A DNA stretch of 64,000 nucleotides from Lysobacter alkalisoli (GCF_006547045.1 NZ_CP041242.1:2428001-2492000), one strand, 5' to 3'; counted from the stretch's first letter, positions 44,024-53,325 are shown. Numbers and translations are program-made. Notes: generated by a model not told the origin, from the letters alone.

Positions 44024-44847
44024 GATCTCTCCATTGTGAATGCGGCTGCGAATGCGGGAACCTCGACCGCGAGCCGCGCCTGCAGGGCGCTTATCTGCGG
44101 ATGCGGCGCCCAGCACCGCGCCCCGAGCCGTGCGACCGGCAGGATACCCCGCACGGCGTTGCACAGGAAAATCGCTTCCGCGGTTTCGACATCGGTCACA
44201 TCCAACCGTGTTTCGACGGCGCCGAGCGCTTCCATCGCCCAGGCCCGGCACACCCCGGCCACACCGCAGCGATCGAGCGGCGGCGTATGCCAGCTGCCAT
44301 CGCGGAGGATGAACAGGTTGGCGGCGGTGGCGCAGACGACGTCGCCTTCGCTGCTGCGCACCAGGCCCTCGTGGATGGCGGGATCATCCCACTCCATCCG
44401 CGCCAGCACCTGCTCAAGCCGATTGCTGTGCTTGAGCCCGGCCAATGCCGGCTGGACCGCAAGGCGGATGTCGCACCAGCACAGGGAGAGGCCCTCAGCG
44501 GGCGATGCAGGTGGCAGGTCGTGCACGGACAACACCAGCATGGGTTCGGCGCTCTCCGGTGGCGCATAGCCGCGCCCGCCCGCACCTCGGGTCAGCAGCA
44601 GCTTGAGCACGGCGTCGCGGCCGTCGAGCAAGGCTTCCGCTTCCTGCTTTGTCCGCGCCGGGTCCGGCACCGGCAGGCGCAGCCGCCCTGCTCCGCGTAC
44701 CAGCCGGGCCCAATGCGCATCCCACCACGGCACCGCGCCGCGGTGCGCACGCATGGTCTCGAACAGGCCATCACCGTAGGCGAGGCCGCGATCGGCCGGA
44801 TCGATCGTGTCGACGCGCCGGTCACCGATCAGGATGCGCCGGCTCAT
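44020..44847 (-). CDS. pabC: Aminodeoxychorismate lyase
   Basis: A 275-residue fold-type IV PLP enzyme that turns 4-amino-4-deoxychorismate into p-aminobenzoate and pyruvate for folate synthesis. DRGLAYGDGLFETMR near 19-33, the PLP lysine in LAGLKHSNRLEQV near 138-143, EGLVRSSEGDVVCATAANLFIL near 160-180. It is coupled to pabB upstream and mltG downstream by 4-bp overlaps. Confidence 0.94.
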   Translation of the reverse strand: MSRRILIGDRRVDTIDPADRGLAYGDGLFETMRAHRGAVPWWDAHWARLVRGAGRLRLPVPDPARTKQEAEALLDGRDAVLKLLLTRGAGGRGYAPPESAEPMLVLSVHDLPPASPAEGLSLCWCDIRLAVQPALAGLKHSNRLEQVLARMEWDDPAIHEGLVRSSEGDVVCATAANLFILRDGSWHTPPLDRCGVAGVCRAWAMEALGAVETRLDVTDVETAEAIFLCNAVRGILPVARLGARCWAPHPQISALQARLAVEVPAFAAAFTMERS

Positions 44848-46217
44848 CCATCCACTCCCAGTGCCCGCAACATCCCGCGTGCCTTGGCACGGGTCTCGCC
44901 GAGTTCGTGCTGCGGATCGGAGTCGGCGACGATGCCGGCACCGGTACGGAAGCGCAGGAGGTCACCTTCGACCTCGGCACTGCGGATCAGGATGTTGAGG
45001 TCGAGATCACCGTCGCGGTTGAGCCAGCCCATCGCTCCGGTATAGGCGCCCCGCCCGACCGCTTCCAGCTCGGCGATGATCTGCATGCAGCGCACCTTGG
45101 GGCAACCGGTGATGGTGCCGCCCGGGAACACCGCGCGAATCACCTGTCCCGGCGTCGCATCGTCGCGCAGGCGGCCGCGCACGTTGCTGACGATATGGTG
45201 GACGTGGGCGTAGCTCTCGACCGTCATCAGCTCGTCGACCTCGACACTGCCCGGCGTGCAGACACGCCCCAGGTCGTTGCGCTCCAGATCGATCAGCATC
45301 ACGTGCTCGGCGCGCTCCTTGGGGTGGCCGACCAGTTCGCGGATGCGTTCGACATCGTTGTCGCCGGCCATGCGCGGCCGGGTACCGGCGATCGGGCGGG
45401 TCTCGACCACCTCGCCGCGTACCGACACCAGCCGTTCCGGCGAGGCGCTGACCACACTACCCTGCCCGGTCGAGAAGATGCCGGCGAATGGCGCCGGGTT
45501 GTGCTCGCGCAGGCGCTGGAACAGTGCGGCCGGATCGAGCACGCGATCGAAGCGCGCCCGCCAGCCCCGCGACAGGTTGACCTGGAACACGTCACCGGCG
45601 CGCAGGTACTCCAGCACCCGGGTAACGCCATCGAGGTAGCGCTGCGGGACGTCCTCGTCGACCTCGGTCGGTGGGTGCCAGGCGGGCAGCGGAGCCATTC
45701 GCCCGGCCGGATCGCAGTCGGCATGGATGCTCGTGAGCAGATCCGCATGCCCGGCCTCGGCGACGGCCACGCATTCGCCACTGACATGATCGCGCAGCAC
45801 CGCAGCCGGGCAACGCAGCGCCACGGCCGCCGGAATGCAGCCGTCGGCTTCCGGCAGCCGCAAGATCGGTTCCACCTGCGCAGCCAGCTCGTATCCGAGC
45901 AGCAGCGCCCAACCGCCACGGAACGGCCAGCGCGGTTCGTCGCGCGGGACCCGCTCGGCCGCCCAGGCACAATCCAGCGCGGACAGGAAGTCATTTCCAA
46001 GCACGCGCCCACCGCTGTCGCGGGTCGTACCATCGGTTCCGAGCCACAGTCCCTCGCCACGCCCGACCAGCAGCATGTCCCAGCGCCCCTGCGCGGTGCC
46101 GTGGGCGCTGGATTCGAGCAGCAGCGGATAGCGCGCCGGGTCGGTGCGGTGCAGGGCCAGCAGATCGAGGCCGGGAGCGAGTTGGCGGGTCAGGAGCATC
46201 CGGACATTGTCGGCCAT
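44844..46217 (-). CDS. pabB: Aminodeoxychorismate synthase component I
   Basis: A 457-residue chorismate-utilising enzyme. An N-terminal anthranilate-synthase-I-like domain (1-160) precedes the catalytic domain with AGDVFQVNLSRGW, SPERLVSVRGEVVETRPIAGTRPR, HVMLIDLERNDLGRVC, FPGGTITGCPKVRCMQII and RTGAGIVADSDPQHELGET. It adds ammonia from a glutaminase partner (pabA, not here) to chorismate. The motif PIAGT has Ala where E. coli PabB has the nucleophilic Lys (PIKGT), as in TrpE. Direct overlap with pabC supports the PabB call. It is separated from fabF by a terminator and a long hairpin repeat, so probably has its own promoter. Confidence 0.92.
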   Translation of the reverse strand: MADNVRMLLTRQLAPGLDLLALHRTDPARYPLLLESSAHGTAQGRWDMLLVGRGEGLWLGTDGTTRDSGGRVLGNDFLSALDCAWAAERVPRDEPRWPFRGGWALLLGYELAAQVEPILRLPEADGCIPAAVALRCPAAVLRDHVSGECVAVAEAGHADLLTSIHADCDPAGRMAPLPAWHPPTEVDEDVPQRYLDGVTRVLEYLRAGDVFQVNLSRGWRARFDRVLDPAALFQRLREHNPAPFAGIFSTGQGSVVSASPERLVSVRGEVVETRPIAGTRPRMAGDNDVERIRELVGHPKERAEHVMLIDLERNDLGRVCTPGSVEVDELMTVESYAHVHHIVSNVRGRLRDDATPGQVIRAVFPGGTITGCPKVRCMQIIAELEAVGRGAYTGAMGWLNRDGDLDLNILIRSAEVEGDLLRFRTGAGIVADSDPQHELGETRAKARGMLRALGVDG

Positions 46218-46284
46218 CCAGCCGGTTTCATGTCATCCCGGAAGCATCTACAGGTTCTTCTCCGGGAGCGGGGGCCTGTGCGGG

Positions 46285-46392
46285 GAAGCCGGTGGCCATG
46301 GGTTTGCGGGACACGCCGTGAATCCATCCATGGAGGCTCATCCGAAACATCCATGTTTCGGAAGGTCCCGCAAACCCATGGCCACCGGCTTC
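46285..46392. repeat. Long-stem hairpin repeat, copy 1
   Basis: Outer arms 46285-46311 and 46366-46392 pair perfectly over 27 bp. The enclosed part reads CACGCCGTGAAT, a mini-hairpin TCCAT-CC-ATGGA, AGGCTC, and a hairpin TCCGAAACAT-CC-ATGTTTCGGA. The same plan with different but still paired stems occurs at 61935-62034. It lies in the 317-bp gap between pabB and fabF. Confidence 0.88.
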
Positions 46393-46480
46393 TGGACACG
46401 TTGCCGGCGCCTGCAGGAAATCCATCCCCATCCCGACGGGCGGCGACTCCTCCTTTCGAAGCGGCTATTCACGCAAGCTG

Positions 46481-46511
46481 AAAACAACGATCCCCGCTTC
46501 GGCGGGGATCG
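46481..46511 (-). terminator. Rho-independent terminator after fabF
   Basis: On the minus strand a CGATCCCCGC/GCGGGGATCG stem with a short loop (46488-46511) is followed by TTGTTTT, 23 bp after the fabF stop. Confidence 0.8.
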
Positions 46512-46534
46512 TCACAAGCAACAGTCGAGCCTGG

Positions 46535-47776
46535 TCAGACTCGACGGAACACCAACGTGCCGTTGGTGCCGCCGAAGCCGAAGCCGTTCGACACCGTGAC
46601 GTCGACCTTCGCCTCGCGCGCGGTGTTCGGCACGTAGTCGAGGTCGCAACCTTCGCCCGGCTCGTCGAGGTTGATCGTCGGCGGGATGATGCCGTGATGC
46701 AGCGCCAGCACCGAGAAGATCGCTTCCACGCCACCGGCGGCCCCCAGCAGGTGCCCGGTCATCGACTTGGTCGAACTGACCATCGTCTTGTACGCGTGAT
46801 CGCCCAGCGCACGCTTGATCGCCAGCGTCTCGGCCACATCGCCCAGCGGTGTCGAGGTGCCGTGCGCATTGAGATAACCCACCTGGTCCGGGGTGATCCC
46901 GGCGTCCTTGAACGCCGCCGCCATGCAGCGGGCCGGACCCTCGCCGTTCTCGCTCGGCGCAGTCATGTGGAACGCATCGGAGGATGCGCCGAAGCCGGCC
47001 AGTTCGCAGTAAATGCGTGCTCCGCGTGCCTTGGCGTGCTCGTACTCCTCCAGGATCAGGATGCCAGCACCATCGCCGAGCACGAAACCGTCACGGCCGC
47101 TGTCCCACGGACGCGATGCCCGGGTCGGGTCGTCGTTGCGGGTCGACATCGCCTTCATCGAGCAGAAGCCGCCCACCGAAGTTGGCGTGGAGCCGCGCTC
47201 CGCACCGCCGGCGATCATCACGTCGGCGTCGCCGTGCTGGATCATGCGCATCGCCATGCCGATCGAATGGTTCGCGGTGGCGCAGGCCGAGACCGCGGAG
47301 AAGTTCGGGCCCTTGATGCCGGTCAGCAGCGACACCTGCCCCGGCAGCATGTTGATGATGGTGCTGGGCACGTAGAACGGCGAAACCTTGCGCGGACCGC
47401 CCTCGTGGTACTTGATGGTCTGCTCCTCGATGCCGAGGATGCCGCCGATGCCCGAGCCGATCAGCGCGCCGATGCGCTCGGCATTGGACTCGTCCACGAC
47501 CAGGCCAGCGTCCTCCATCGCCATCAGCGATGCGGCCACGCCGTAGTGGATGAACGGGTCCATCTTCTTCGCGTCCTTGGCGCCGACCCAGCGGGTGACG
47601 TCGAAGTCGCGCACCTCGCCTGAAATGCGGGTGGTGAAGGCGGAAGCGTCGAAGTGGGTGATCGGGCCGATGCCGGAACGGCCATTGACGATGCCATCCC
47701 AACTGCTGGCGAGGTCGTTGCCCAGCGGGGACACGATGCCCAGGCCGGTAACCACGACGCGACGACGATTGGACAT
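46535..47776 (-). CDS. fabF: 3-oxoacyl-ACP synthase II
   Basis: A 413-residue KAS II that elongates acyl-ACP with malonyl-ACP. [17 protein letters not shown] at the N-terminus, the nucleophile Cys in [10 protein letters not shown] near 163, the catalytic His in [11 protein letters not shown] near 305 and in [11 protein letters not shown] near 340, and the C-terminal [20 protein letters not shown] 47776 (MSNRRRVVV) is used; the upstream extension is intergenic. It ends the fabH-D-G-acpP-F operon. Confidence 0.97.
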   Translation of the reverse strand: MSNRRRVVVTGLGIVSPLGNDLASSWDGIVNGRSGIGPITHFDASAFTTRISGEVRDFDVTRWVGAKDAKKMDPFIHYGVAASLMAMEDAGLVVDESNAERIGALIGSGIGGILGIEEQTIKYHEGGPRKVSPFYVPSTIINMLPGQVSLLTGIKGPNFSAVSACATANHSIGMAMRMIQHGDADVMIAGGAERGSTPTSVGGFCSMKAMSTRNDDPTRASRPWDSGRDGFVLGDGAGILILEEYEHAKARGARIYCELAGFGASSDAFHMTAPSENGEGPARCMAAAFKDAGITPDQVGYLNAHGTSTPLGDVAETLAIKRALGDHAYKTMVSSTKSMTGHLLGAAGGVEAIFSVLALHHGIIPPTINLDEPGEGCDLDYVPNTAREAKVDVTVSNGFGFGGTNGTLVFRRV

Positions 47777-47827
47777 GTAACTCTCCATCTGCGTTCTTCG
47801 TGTCGGCGAACGTCCGCCGACACGACG

Positions 47828-47924
47828 CGGGGCCGCTGTGCGGCCCCGATATGGTGTCACGGAATACCGGGAGCTGTGTCAGTCGCCGGTTTCCTTGCGG
47901 GCCAGGCACTGGATCGCCTGGCCC
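47828..47924 (-). other. Two perfect hairpins between acpP and fabF
   Basis: Stems GGGCCAGGC/GCCTGGCCC (47899-47924, 8-nt loop) and CGGGGCCGC/GCGGCCCCG (47828-47848, 3-nt loop). Neither is followed by a T run on the minus strand, so they look like attenuating or mRNA-stabilising structures rather than full terminators. They fit the known need for far more ACP than FabF. Confidence 0.6.
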
Positions 47925-47936
47925 CGGCTCGGGACG

Positions 47937-48176
47937 TCAGGCCTTGACGTGCGCCTTGACGTAGTCGATCGCCTGCTGCACCGAGGTGATCTTCTCGGCT
48001 TCCTCGTCCGGAATCTCGCACTCGAACTCTTCTTCGAGGGCCATCACCAGCTCGACGGTATCGAGCGAGTCCGCGCCGAGGTCGTCGACAAACGAAGCGT
48101 TGTTGGTGACTTCTTCTTCTTTCACGCCGAGTTGTTCGACGACGATCTTCTTGACGCGCTCTTCGATGCTGCTCAT
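47937..48176 (-). CDS. acpP: Acyl carrier protein
   Basis: A 79-residue ACP. The phosphopantetheine serine lies in [21 protein letters not shown] (Ser near residue 37). The sequence is highly acidic as usual. It carries growing acyl chains for FabD, FabH, FabG and FabF encoded around it. The 170-bp gap upstream to fabG is AT-richer than the genes (ending in a TTGTAACGATTTGAACAG stretch on the minus strand) and could hold a separate acpP promoter. Confidence 0.98.
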   Translation of the reverse strand: MSSIEERVKKIVVEQLGVKEEEVTNNASFVDDLGADSLDTVELVMALEEEFECEIPDEEAEKITSVQQAIDYVKAHVKA

Positions 48177-48346
48177 GGGTTCTCACTCCTCCCGGACGGG
48201 ATGTTCGACGGAATAGTCTAATGGAATCGGGGCGGTTCGCCAGCTTGCGATAAAGCCCTTACTGTTCAAATCGTTACAACGGATACGATGGCGCGTCCTG
48301 CGCAGCCACGGCCGTCCACGTTACGGCCCCGGATCGCGGCCCGGGA

Positions 48347-49093
48347 TCATGGCATGTACATGCCGCCGTTGACATGCAGGGTCTCACCGGTGATGTAGGC
48401 CGCGGCGGGACCGGCCAGGAACGCCACCGCGCGGGCGATGTCGGCCGGCTCGCCGAAGCGGCCCAGCGCGATCTGCCCGAGCATCGCGCCCTTCGCGTCT
48501 TCCGGCAATGCCCGGGTCATGTCGGTGTCGATGAAACCCGGCGCGACGACGTTGACAGTGATGCCGCGCGAACCGACCTCCTTCGCCAGCGACTTGCTGA
48601 AGGCGATGATGCCGGCCTTGGCTGCGGCGTAGTTGGCCTGGCCGGCGTTGCCGGTGACGCCGATCACCGAGGCGATATTGACGATGCGGCCCTTGCGCGC
48701 CTTCATCATCGCGCGCATCACCGCCTTGGAGGTGCGGAAGACGCTGGACAGGTTGGTGTCAAGAATTGCCTGCCAGTCCTCGTCTTTCATCCGCATCAGC
48801 AGGTTGTCGCGGGTGATGCCGGCGTTGTTGACCAGGATCGAGATCGGACCGAAGTCCTTGGCGATGCCGTCGATCAGCGCGTCGATCGCGGCCGCGTCGC
48901 TGACATCGACCACGCGGCCGTGGCCGCCGTGCGCCGACAGACGCTCGCCGATCGCGGTAGCGCCGGATTCGCTGGTGGCGGTGCCGATCACGGTCGCGCC
49001 CTGCGCGGCCAGCTCATCGGCGATCGCCGCACCGATGCCTCGGCTGGCACCGGTGACCAGGGCGATTTCGCCCGAAAGGGGAGCATTGCTCAT
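48347..49093 (-). CDS. fabG: 3-oxoacyl-ACP reductase
   Basis: A 248-residue short-chain dehydrogenase using NADPH. GASRGIG near 13-19, NNAGIT near 87, catalytic Ser in IASVIGVTGN and Tyr/Lys in ANYAAAKAG near 153-157, and the family end ITGETLHVNGGMYMP. ATG 49093 (MSNAPLSGEIALVTG). It reduces 3-oxoacyl-ACP in the elongation cycle. It lies between fabD and acpP as in other proteobacteria. Confidence 0.97.
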   Translation of the reverse strand: MSNAPLSGEIALVTGASRGIGAAIADELAAQGATVIGTATSESGATAIGERLSAHGGHGRVVDVSDAAAIDALIDGIAKDFGPISILVNNAGITRDNLLMRMKDEDWQAILDTNLSSVFRTSKAVMRAMMKARKGRIVNIASVIGVTGNAGQANYAAAKAGIIAFSKSLAKEVGSRGITVNVVAPGFIDTDMTRALPEDAKGAMLGQIALGRFGEPADIARAVAFLAGPAAAYITGETLHVNGGMYMP

Positions 49094-49206
49094 GTCAGTC
49101 CTCTGCAACATTCATACGGACGCGGGGACGCCGATGATAACCATAAGTGCGCATGCCTCTGCGCCGGCATGCGGCCCGCGTGTGTGATCCGGGATATCCG
49201 TTGGCC

Positions 49207-50151
49207 TCAGCGCCAGTCTTCGAGCGCCTTGTCGAGATCGGCCGGGGTGCCGATCGCGCGGCCATCGAGCGACTTGTCGATGCGCTTGGACAGTCCGGCC
49301 AGCACCTTGCCCGGGCCGCACTCGGCGATGCGGGTGGCGCCGCTCGCGGCCAGTGCCTGCACGCAGCCGGTCCACTGCACCGGCAGGTACAGCTGGCGCA
49401 CCAGCGCGGCGCGGATCGATTCGACGCTTTCATGAACCTTGGCATCGACGTTCTGCACCACCGGCAAACGCGGCGCCTGCCAGACGATGCCGTCCATCGC
49501 CACGGCGAGTTTCTCCGCCGCCTCGCGCATCAGCGGCGTATGCGAGGGCACGCTGACCGCAAGCTTGACCGCCTTGCGCACGCCTCGCTCGGCAAGCATC
49601 GTCAACGCCTTGTCGACCGCGTTGGCATGGCCACCGATCACCACCTGCCCTGGCGAATTGAAATTGGCCGGCACCACCACCTCGGATGCAGTGGACACGG
49701 TCCCGCAGACCTCCTCCACCAACGCATCTTCGGCGCCGAGCACCGCGGCCATGCCGCCGGTCCCGGCCGGCGCTGCGGCCTGCATCAGCTGTCCACGCAG
49801 GCGCACCAGACGTGCGGCATCGGCCAGCGACAGCGTTCCGGCAGCGACCAGCGCGGTGTACTCGCCCAGGCTATGGCCGGCCAGCTGCGCCGGCTGCGGT
49901 CCGCCCAGCGACTGCCAGATCCGCCACACCGCGATGCCTCCGGCCAGCAGCGCCGGCTGGGTGAATTCGGTCTGGTCGAGGCGGTCATCCCCTTCGCCCT
50001 GCGCGATCGCCCACAGATCCTCGCCGGCGCCTTCGGACGCTTCGGCAAAGGTCGCGACAACCTCGCCATGGCGAGCCGCAAGATCGGCCAGCATGCCGGT
50101 GGACTGCGATCCCTGGCCGGGGAAGACAAAGGCGAGTTCGGTTTGGGTCAC
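49207..50151 (-). CDS. fabD: Malonyl-CoA:ACP transacylase
   Basis: A 314-residue acyltransferase. ELAFVFPGQGSQSTGM at the N-terminus, the nucleophile Ser in AGHSLGEYTALVAAG near 92, the RGQLMQ arginine near 118 and the catalytic His in VPSHTPLM near 202. It loads malonate onto ACP. It starts about 100 bp after the kinase-like gene that separates it from fabH. Confidence 0.97.
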   Translation of the reverse strand: MTQTELAFVFPGQGSQSTGMLADLAARHGEVVATFAEASEGAGEDLWAIAQGEGDDRLDQTEFTQPALLAGGIAVWRIWQSLGGPQPAQLAGHSLGEYTALVAAGTLSLADAARLVRLRGQLMQAAAPAGTGGMAAVLGAEDALVEEVCGTVSTASEVVVPANFNSPGQVVIGGHANAVDKALTMLAERGVRKAVKLAVSVPSHTPLMREAAEKLAVAMDGIVWQAPRLPVVQNVDAKVHESVESIRAALVRQLYLPVQWTGCVQALAASGATRIAECGPGKVLAGLSKRIDKSLDGRAIGTPADLDKALEDWR

Positions 50152-50254
50152 GCGTGATTCCTGGATACTGCTCGCGGAAAGCCGGACATGATACGTGAGC
50201 GCTACCCGGGTTCGTCTGTACCCGGGCGTAGGGTTGGTATCGTCCGGGCGGCAC

Positions 50255-51076
50255 TCAGTCGAACAGGCCCCCGATCAGCTCGACCACCTCGAGTTGCCCA
50301 TCGTGGGCAAGATCGAGCCAGAGGCCCAGCACCAGCACAATCCCCCCCCAGCCGGCGAGGGCCCGCTGCAAGCTGCGCAGCGCCTTGCCGATGCCGGCGG
50401 CACGATGACCGAGCCGGGCCGTCAGCGGGCGCAGGAAGCCGAGCCGGTCGACCGATGCATTGAGCAGGCCGCGCAATTCCTCCGGCTCGTCCGCCATCAC
50501 CTCACCGATCAGCACGGCCAGGCGTGTTTCGTCGAACGGCACATGGCGCGCTGTCCCTGCCGAGAACACCAGCCAGTCGCGTGCCTGGGCCTGGACGATG
50601 GACATGACCTCGCCCGGATCCTCCTCGAAATCGAGGAAGCCGACCCGGCCCTGACCGTCGATGGTGATGTTACGGGCCAGTGGTTGTCCCAGATACAGGC
50701 CGGCGCGGTGCACCTCTGCAATGGCCCGCACCGCGGCGGCGAGCAGGCGTTCGGCCTCGGCCACGTCGGCCTTCTTCAGCAGACTGGAAAGCGTGTCGCC
50801 CATGTCGCTCAGAACCAGGAAGGAATTACCCTCCCCCAATACACGCGGAACATTCACGCGCGATGACGCCAGCTCCTGCAAGCGGCGTTGCTCGGTGCGG
50901 CGTGCTGCGTCGCCGGCATGATGCGGCGGTGGCCGCAGCGGCAGCACGCCCAGGCGACGCACGACCCAGTCGAGCGCTCCCAGGCGCAGGCGACGGGTGC
51001 CGTTCCCATAGTGCTTGATCCAGGCCAGTTGGCCATCGAGGAAGAGCCGGCTGACACCGGCGCGGGAATGGGCCAT
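50255..51076 (-). CDS. Kinase-fold protein lacking the catalytic Asp (pseudokinase-like)
   Basis: A 273-residue protein inserted between fabH and fabD. It has kinase-fold features: AWIKHYGNG with a possible ATP lysine near residue 17, a helix ending in EVHRAGLYLGQPLARNITID and then VGFLDFEEDPGEV. In active small kinases (BUD32/RIO/APH type) the loop reads HGDLxxxN. Here it is LGQPLARN, so the base Asp is replaced by Gln while the metal Asn and the DFE acidic motif remain. The C-terminus has a hydrophobic stretch (GGIVLVLGLWLDL) that could touch the membrane. ATG 51076 is the start. Function is unknown; position suggests a link to lipid or envelope synthesis. Confidence 0.75.
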   Translation of the reverse strand: MAHSRAGVSRLFLDGQLAWIKHYGNGTRRLRLGALDWVVRRLGVLPLRPPPHHAGDAARRTEQRRLQELASSRVNVPRVLGEGNSFLVLSDMGDTLSSLLKKADVAEAERLLAAAVRAIAEVHRAGLYLGQPLARNITIDGQGRVGFLDFEEDPGEVMSIVQAQARDWLVFSAGTARHVPFDETRLAVLIGEVMADEPEELRGLLNASVDRLGFLRPLTARLGHRAAGIGKALRSLQRALAGWGGIVLVLGLWLDLAHDGQLEVVELIGGLFD

Positions 51077-51177
51077 GGTCTTTTCCTTTTTTCCACTTCG
51101 CGCCCTCCGGGCACCGATCCGACTACCCGCAGTCCCGGGCCCACCCCGAAGGGCGGGCACGTCCGCGCAGGCGCGTA

Positions 51178-52188
51178 TCAGTAGCGGATCAGCGCCGAAC
51201 CCCAGGTGAAACCGCCACCGAAGGCTTCCAGCAGCAGCAGCTGGCCGCGCTGGACTTTGCCCGAGCGTACCGCCTCATCCAGCGCCAGCGGCACCGAACC
51301 CGAAGAAGTGTTGCCATGCCTGTCGACGGTGACGACGACCCGCTCCATCGGCATGTCCAGGCGCTTGGCGGTGGCCTCGATGATGCGCAGGTTGGCCTGG
51401 TGCGGGATCAGCCAGTCGATGTCGTGGCGATCCAGGCCATTGGCCGCAAGGGCTTCCTCGACCACGGAATCCAGCGCCTTGACCGCATGCTTGAACACTT
51501 CGTTGCCGGTCATCAGCACCTTGACGCCGGCATTGTGCTCATCCGGCTTGAACCCGGCCGACACACCGACCGGATTCCACAGCAGTTCCTTCTTGGCACC
51601 GTCGGCGTGCATGTGGGTGCTGAGGATGCCGGTCTCGGCATCAGCCGTGAGCACGACGGCGCCAGCACCGTCGCCGAACAGCACGCAGGTGGAACGGTCG
51701 TTCCAGTCGAGCATGCGGGTCAGGGTTTCCGCGCCTACCACCAGCACGTTGCGTGCCGCGCCGGAACGGATGAACTTGTCGGCGACGGTCAGCGCATAGA
51801 CGAAGCCCGAGCAGGCGGCATTGACGTCGAACGCAGCACAGCCGGCAACACCGAGTCGTGCCTGCAGCAGGCACGCAGTCGAGGGAAAGATCAGGTCGGG
51901 GGTGGTGGTGCCCACCACGATCAGGTCGAGCTCGGAGGCTTCGACGCCGGCCGCCTCCAACGCTCGGGTTGCGGCGTGGAACGCGAGGTCGCAGGTGGTT
52001 TCACCCTCGGCGGCGACGTGGCGCTCGCGGATGCCTGTGCGAGCGGCGATCCACTCGTCGCTGGTATCGACGATCTTCGACAGGTCGTCATTGGTCAGCA
52101 CCTTCTCCGGCAGGTAACTGCCAGTTCCGGCGATGCGCGAAAAGACCTGCGCCGAGGGATCTCGCCCAGCGTGTTGCCGCTCACTCAT
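51178..52188 (-). CDS. fabH: 3-oxoacyl-ACP synthase III
   Basis: A 336-residue KAS III that starts fatty-acid synthesis from acyl-CoA and malonyl-ACP. [16 protein letters not shown] at the N-terminus, catalytic Cys in [14 protein letters not shown] near 125, His in WLIPHQAN near 263 and Asn in HGNTSSGS near 293. The start is ATG 52188 (TTG 52191 also possible). A 235-bp gap with several small hairpins separates it from rpmF; plsX, which often lies there, is absent. Confidence 0.97.
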   Translation of the reverse strand: MSERQHAGRDPSAQVFSRIAGTGSYLPEKVLTNDDLSKIVDTSDEWIAARTGIRERHVAAEGETTCDLAFHAATRALEAAGVEASELDLIVVGTTTPDLIFPSTACLLQARLGVAGCAAFDVNAACSGFVYALTVADKFIRSGAARNVLVVGAETLTRMLDWNDRSTCVLFGDGAGAVVLTADAETGILSTHMHADGAKKELLWNPVGVSAGFKPDEHNAGVKVLMTGNEVFKHAVKALDSVVEEALAANGLDRHDIDWLIPHQANLRIIEATAKRLDMPMERVVVTVDRHGNTSSGSVPLALDEAVRSGKVQRGQLLLLEAFGGGFTWGSALIRY

Positions 52189-52382
52189 CAAGCCACTCCC
52201 GGCCGGGGCTCATGCCCGGCGATTGAAAGCCCGCCAGCACGGCTGGCATCGAAAACGCCTCGCAACCGGCGATGACGCGTCGCGCGGAACGCCCTGCGGC
52301 GCAGGGTTCGAGCGGCATGGCCGGGACCGGCTGGGAGAGGCGACTACCCGTCAAGGGCGAAACGACGGCCCTGAAAGGCAAA

Positions 52383-52412
52383 CCGCCGCGTGCGCCAGGC
52401 GCAACGCGGCGG
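52383..52412 (-). terminator. Hairpin after rpmF, weak terminator or attenuator
   Basis: CCGCCGCGT pairs with ACGCGGCGG and the inside GCGCC/GGCGC pairs further, 11 bp after the rpmF stop. On the minus strand TTTGCCTTT follows, a poor T run, so read-through into fabH is possible. Confidence 0.5.
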
Positions 52413-52423
52413 CCACGAGAAGA

Positions 52424-52618
52424 TTACTCCTCGTCGGCGATCCGGGTGCGGGTCTCGATCACCTTCTTGCCGCGGTAGTAGCCGTCGGCGGTGATGTGGT
52501 GGCGCAGGTGGGTTTCGCCGGTGGTCGGATCGGTGGCCAGCTGCTTGCTGGTCAGCGAATCGTGCGAACGGCGCATGCCGCGCTTGGACGGGGAAACTTT
52601 CGACTTCTGGACAGCCAT
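52424..52618 (-). CDS. rpmF: 50S ribosomal protein L32
   Basis: A 64-residue L32. [19 protein letters not shown] is the family N-terminus and [15 protein letters not shown] the end. The zinc-binding cysteines found in some L32 proteins are absent (Cys-minus type). The start is ATG 52618. It follows yceD by 50 bp as in E. coli (yceD-rpmF). Confidence 0.97.
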   Translation of the reverse strand: MAVQKSKVSPSKRGMRRSHDSLTSKQLATDPTTGETHLRHHITADGYYRGKKVIETRTRIADEE

Positions 52619-52668
52619 GGTGTTGCTCCAAGAAAACCGGATCGCGCGACCCGGAAACAGTGTGGACT

Positions 52669-53205
52669 TCAGTTGGACTTGTGCTTCTGCTTCAACGCCG
52701 ACAACGCAGCGAACGGACTGGCGCGTTCGACCTCGGCCTCGGGGGCGGGCCAATCGCGTTCCATCGCTTCCGTGCCGGGCATCGTCGGCACGACCGGAAC
52801 GGCCAGGATCAACTCGTCCTCGACCAGCCCGGCGCCCTGCAACATGCCGTCGGCGGGCATCAGCAGCGGTTCGTAGTCCGGCGGCAGCGCGGCCTCTTCC
52901 GACTCATCGCGGATCAGGCCGAGCCGCTGCACGATCTTTACCGGCAACAGGAAGCGCTGCAGCGTCCGCTGGCACAGCAGCGGAAGTTCGGCCTCGATAC
53001 GCAGTTCGACGTATGGCACCTGCAGCGCGTCCCTGTCGAAATCCAGCGAATAAATGACGTCTTCGCCTTCGGTATCGATCAGACTGTCGGCCAGACGGGT
53101 CAGCGAGGACAGCGGCAGCCGACCCTCGACGCCGCGCCGCGCCGACACCATGCGCCAGGCATCCAGCGATTCGGGCACCTGCACTCGTGGCACATCAGCG
53201 GACAT
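52669..53205 (-). CDS. yceD: YceD/DUF177 family protein
   Basis: A 178-residue protein of the large-ribosomal-RNA-accumulation (YceD) family. The conserved core is [23 protein letters not shown] (a C-x-R motif near residue 80), then an acidic stretch ([15 protein letters not shown]) and [12 protein letters not shown]. In E. coli and plants the family affects 23S rRNA levels. ATG 53205 is preferred to the ORF limit at 53247. It heads the yceD-rpmF transcript and diverges from a small membrane-protein gene. Confidence 0.93.
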   Translation of the reverse strand: MSADVPRVQVPESLDAWRMVSARRGVEGRLPLSSLTRLADSLIDTEGEDVIYSLDFDRDALQVPYVELRIEAELPLLCQRTLQRFLLPVKIVQRLGLIRDESEEAALPPDYEPLLMPADGMLQGAGLVEDELILAVPVVPTMPGTEAMERDWPAPEAEVERASPFAALSALKQKHKSN

Positions 53206-53325
53206 AAGCCGCTGAATGTTAAGGAGCCTTTGCCCCCTGTCAAACACCCGCGCCAGTGGCCGGCCGCATTTGCCCCGCCTCCGGCCGGACGGCAGACTTG
53301 GGGTTCATCCGCGAGCTTCGTCCCC

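Noticed and set aside
48178-48346. Sigma-70 promoter for acpP
   Set aside because: The gap is AT-richer and has TTGTAA, but no -10 box at proper spacing could be defended by eye.
52660-53325. 345-codon frame upstream of the small membrane protein
   Set aside because: The first two thirds are antisense to yceD; only the part from GTG 53326 has a credible membrane-protein composition.
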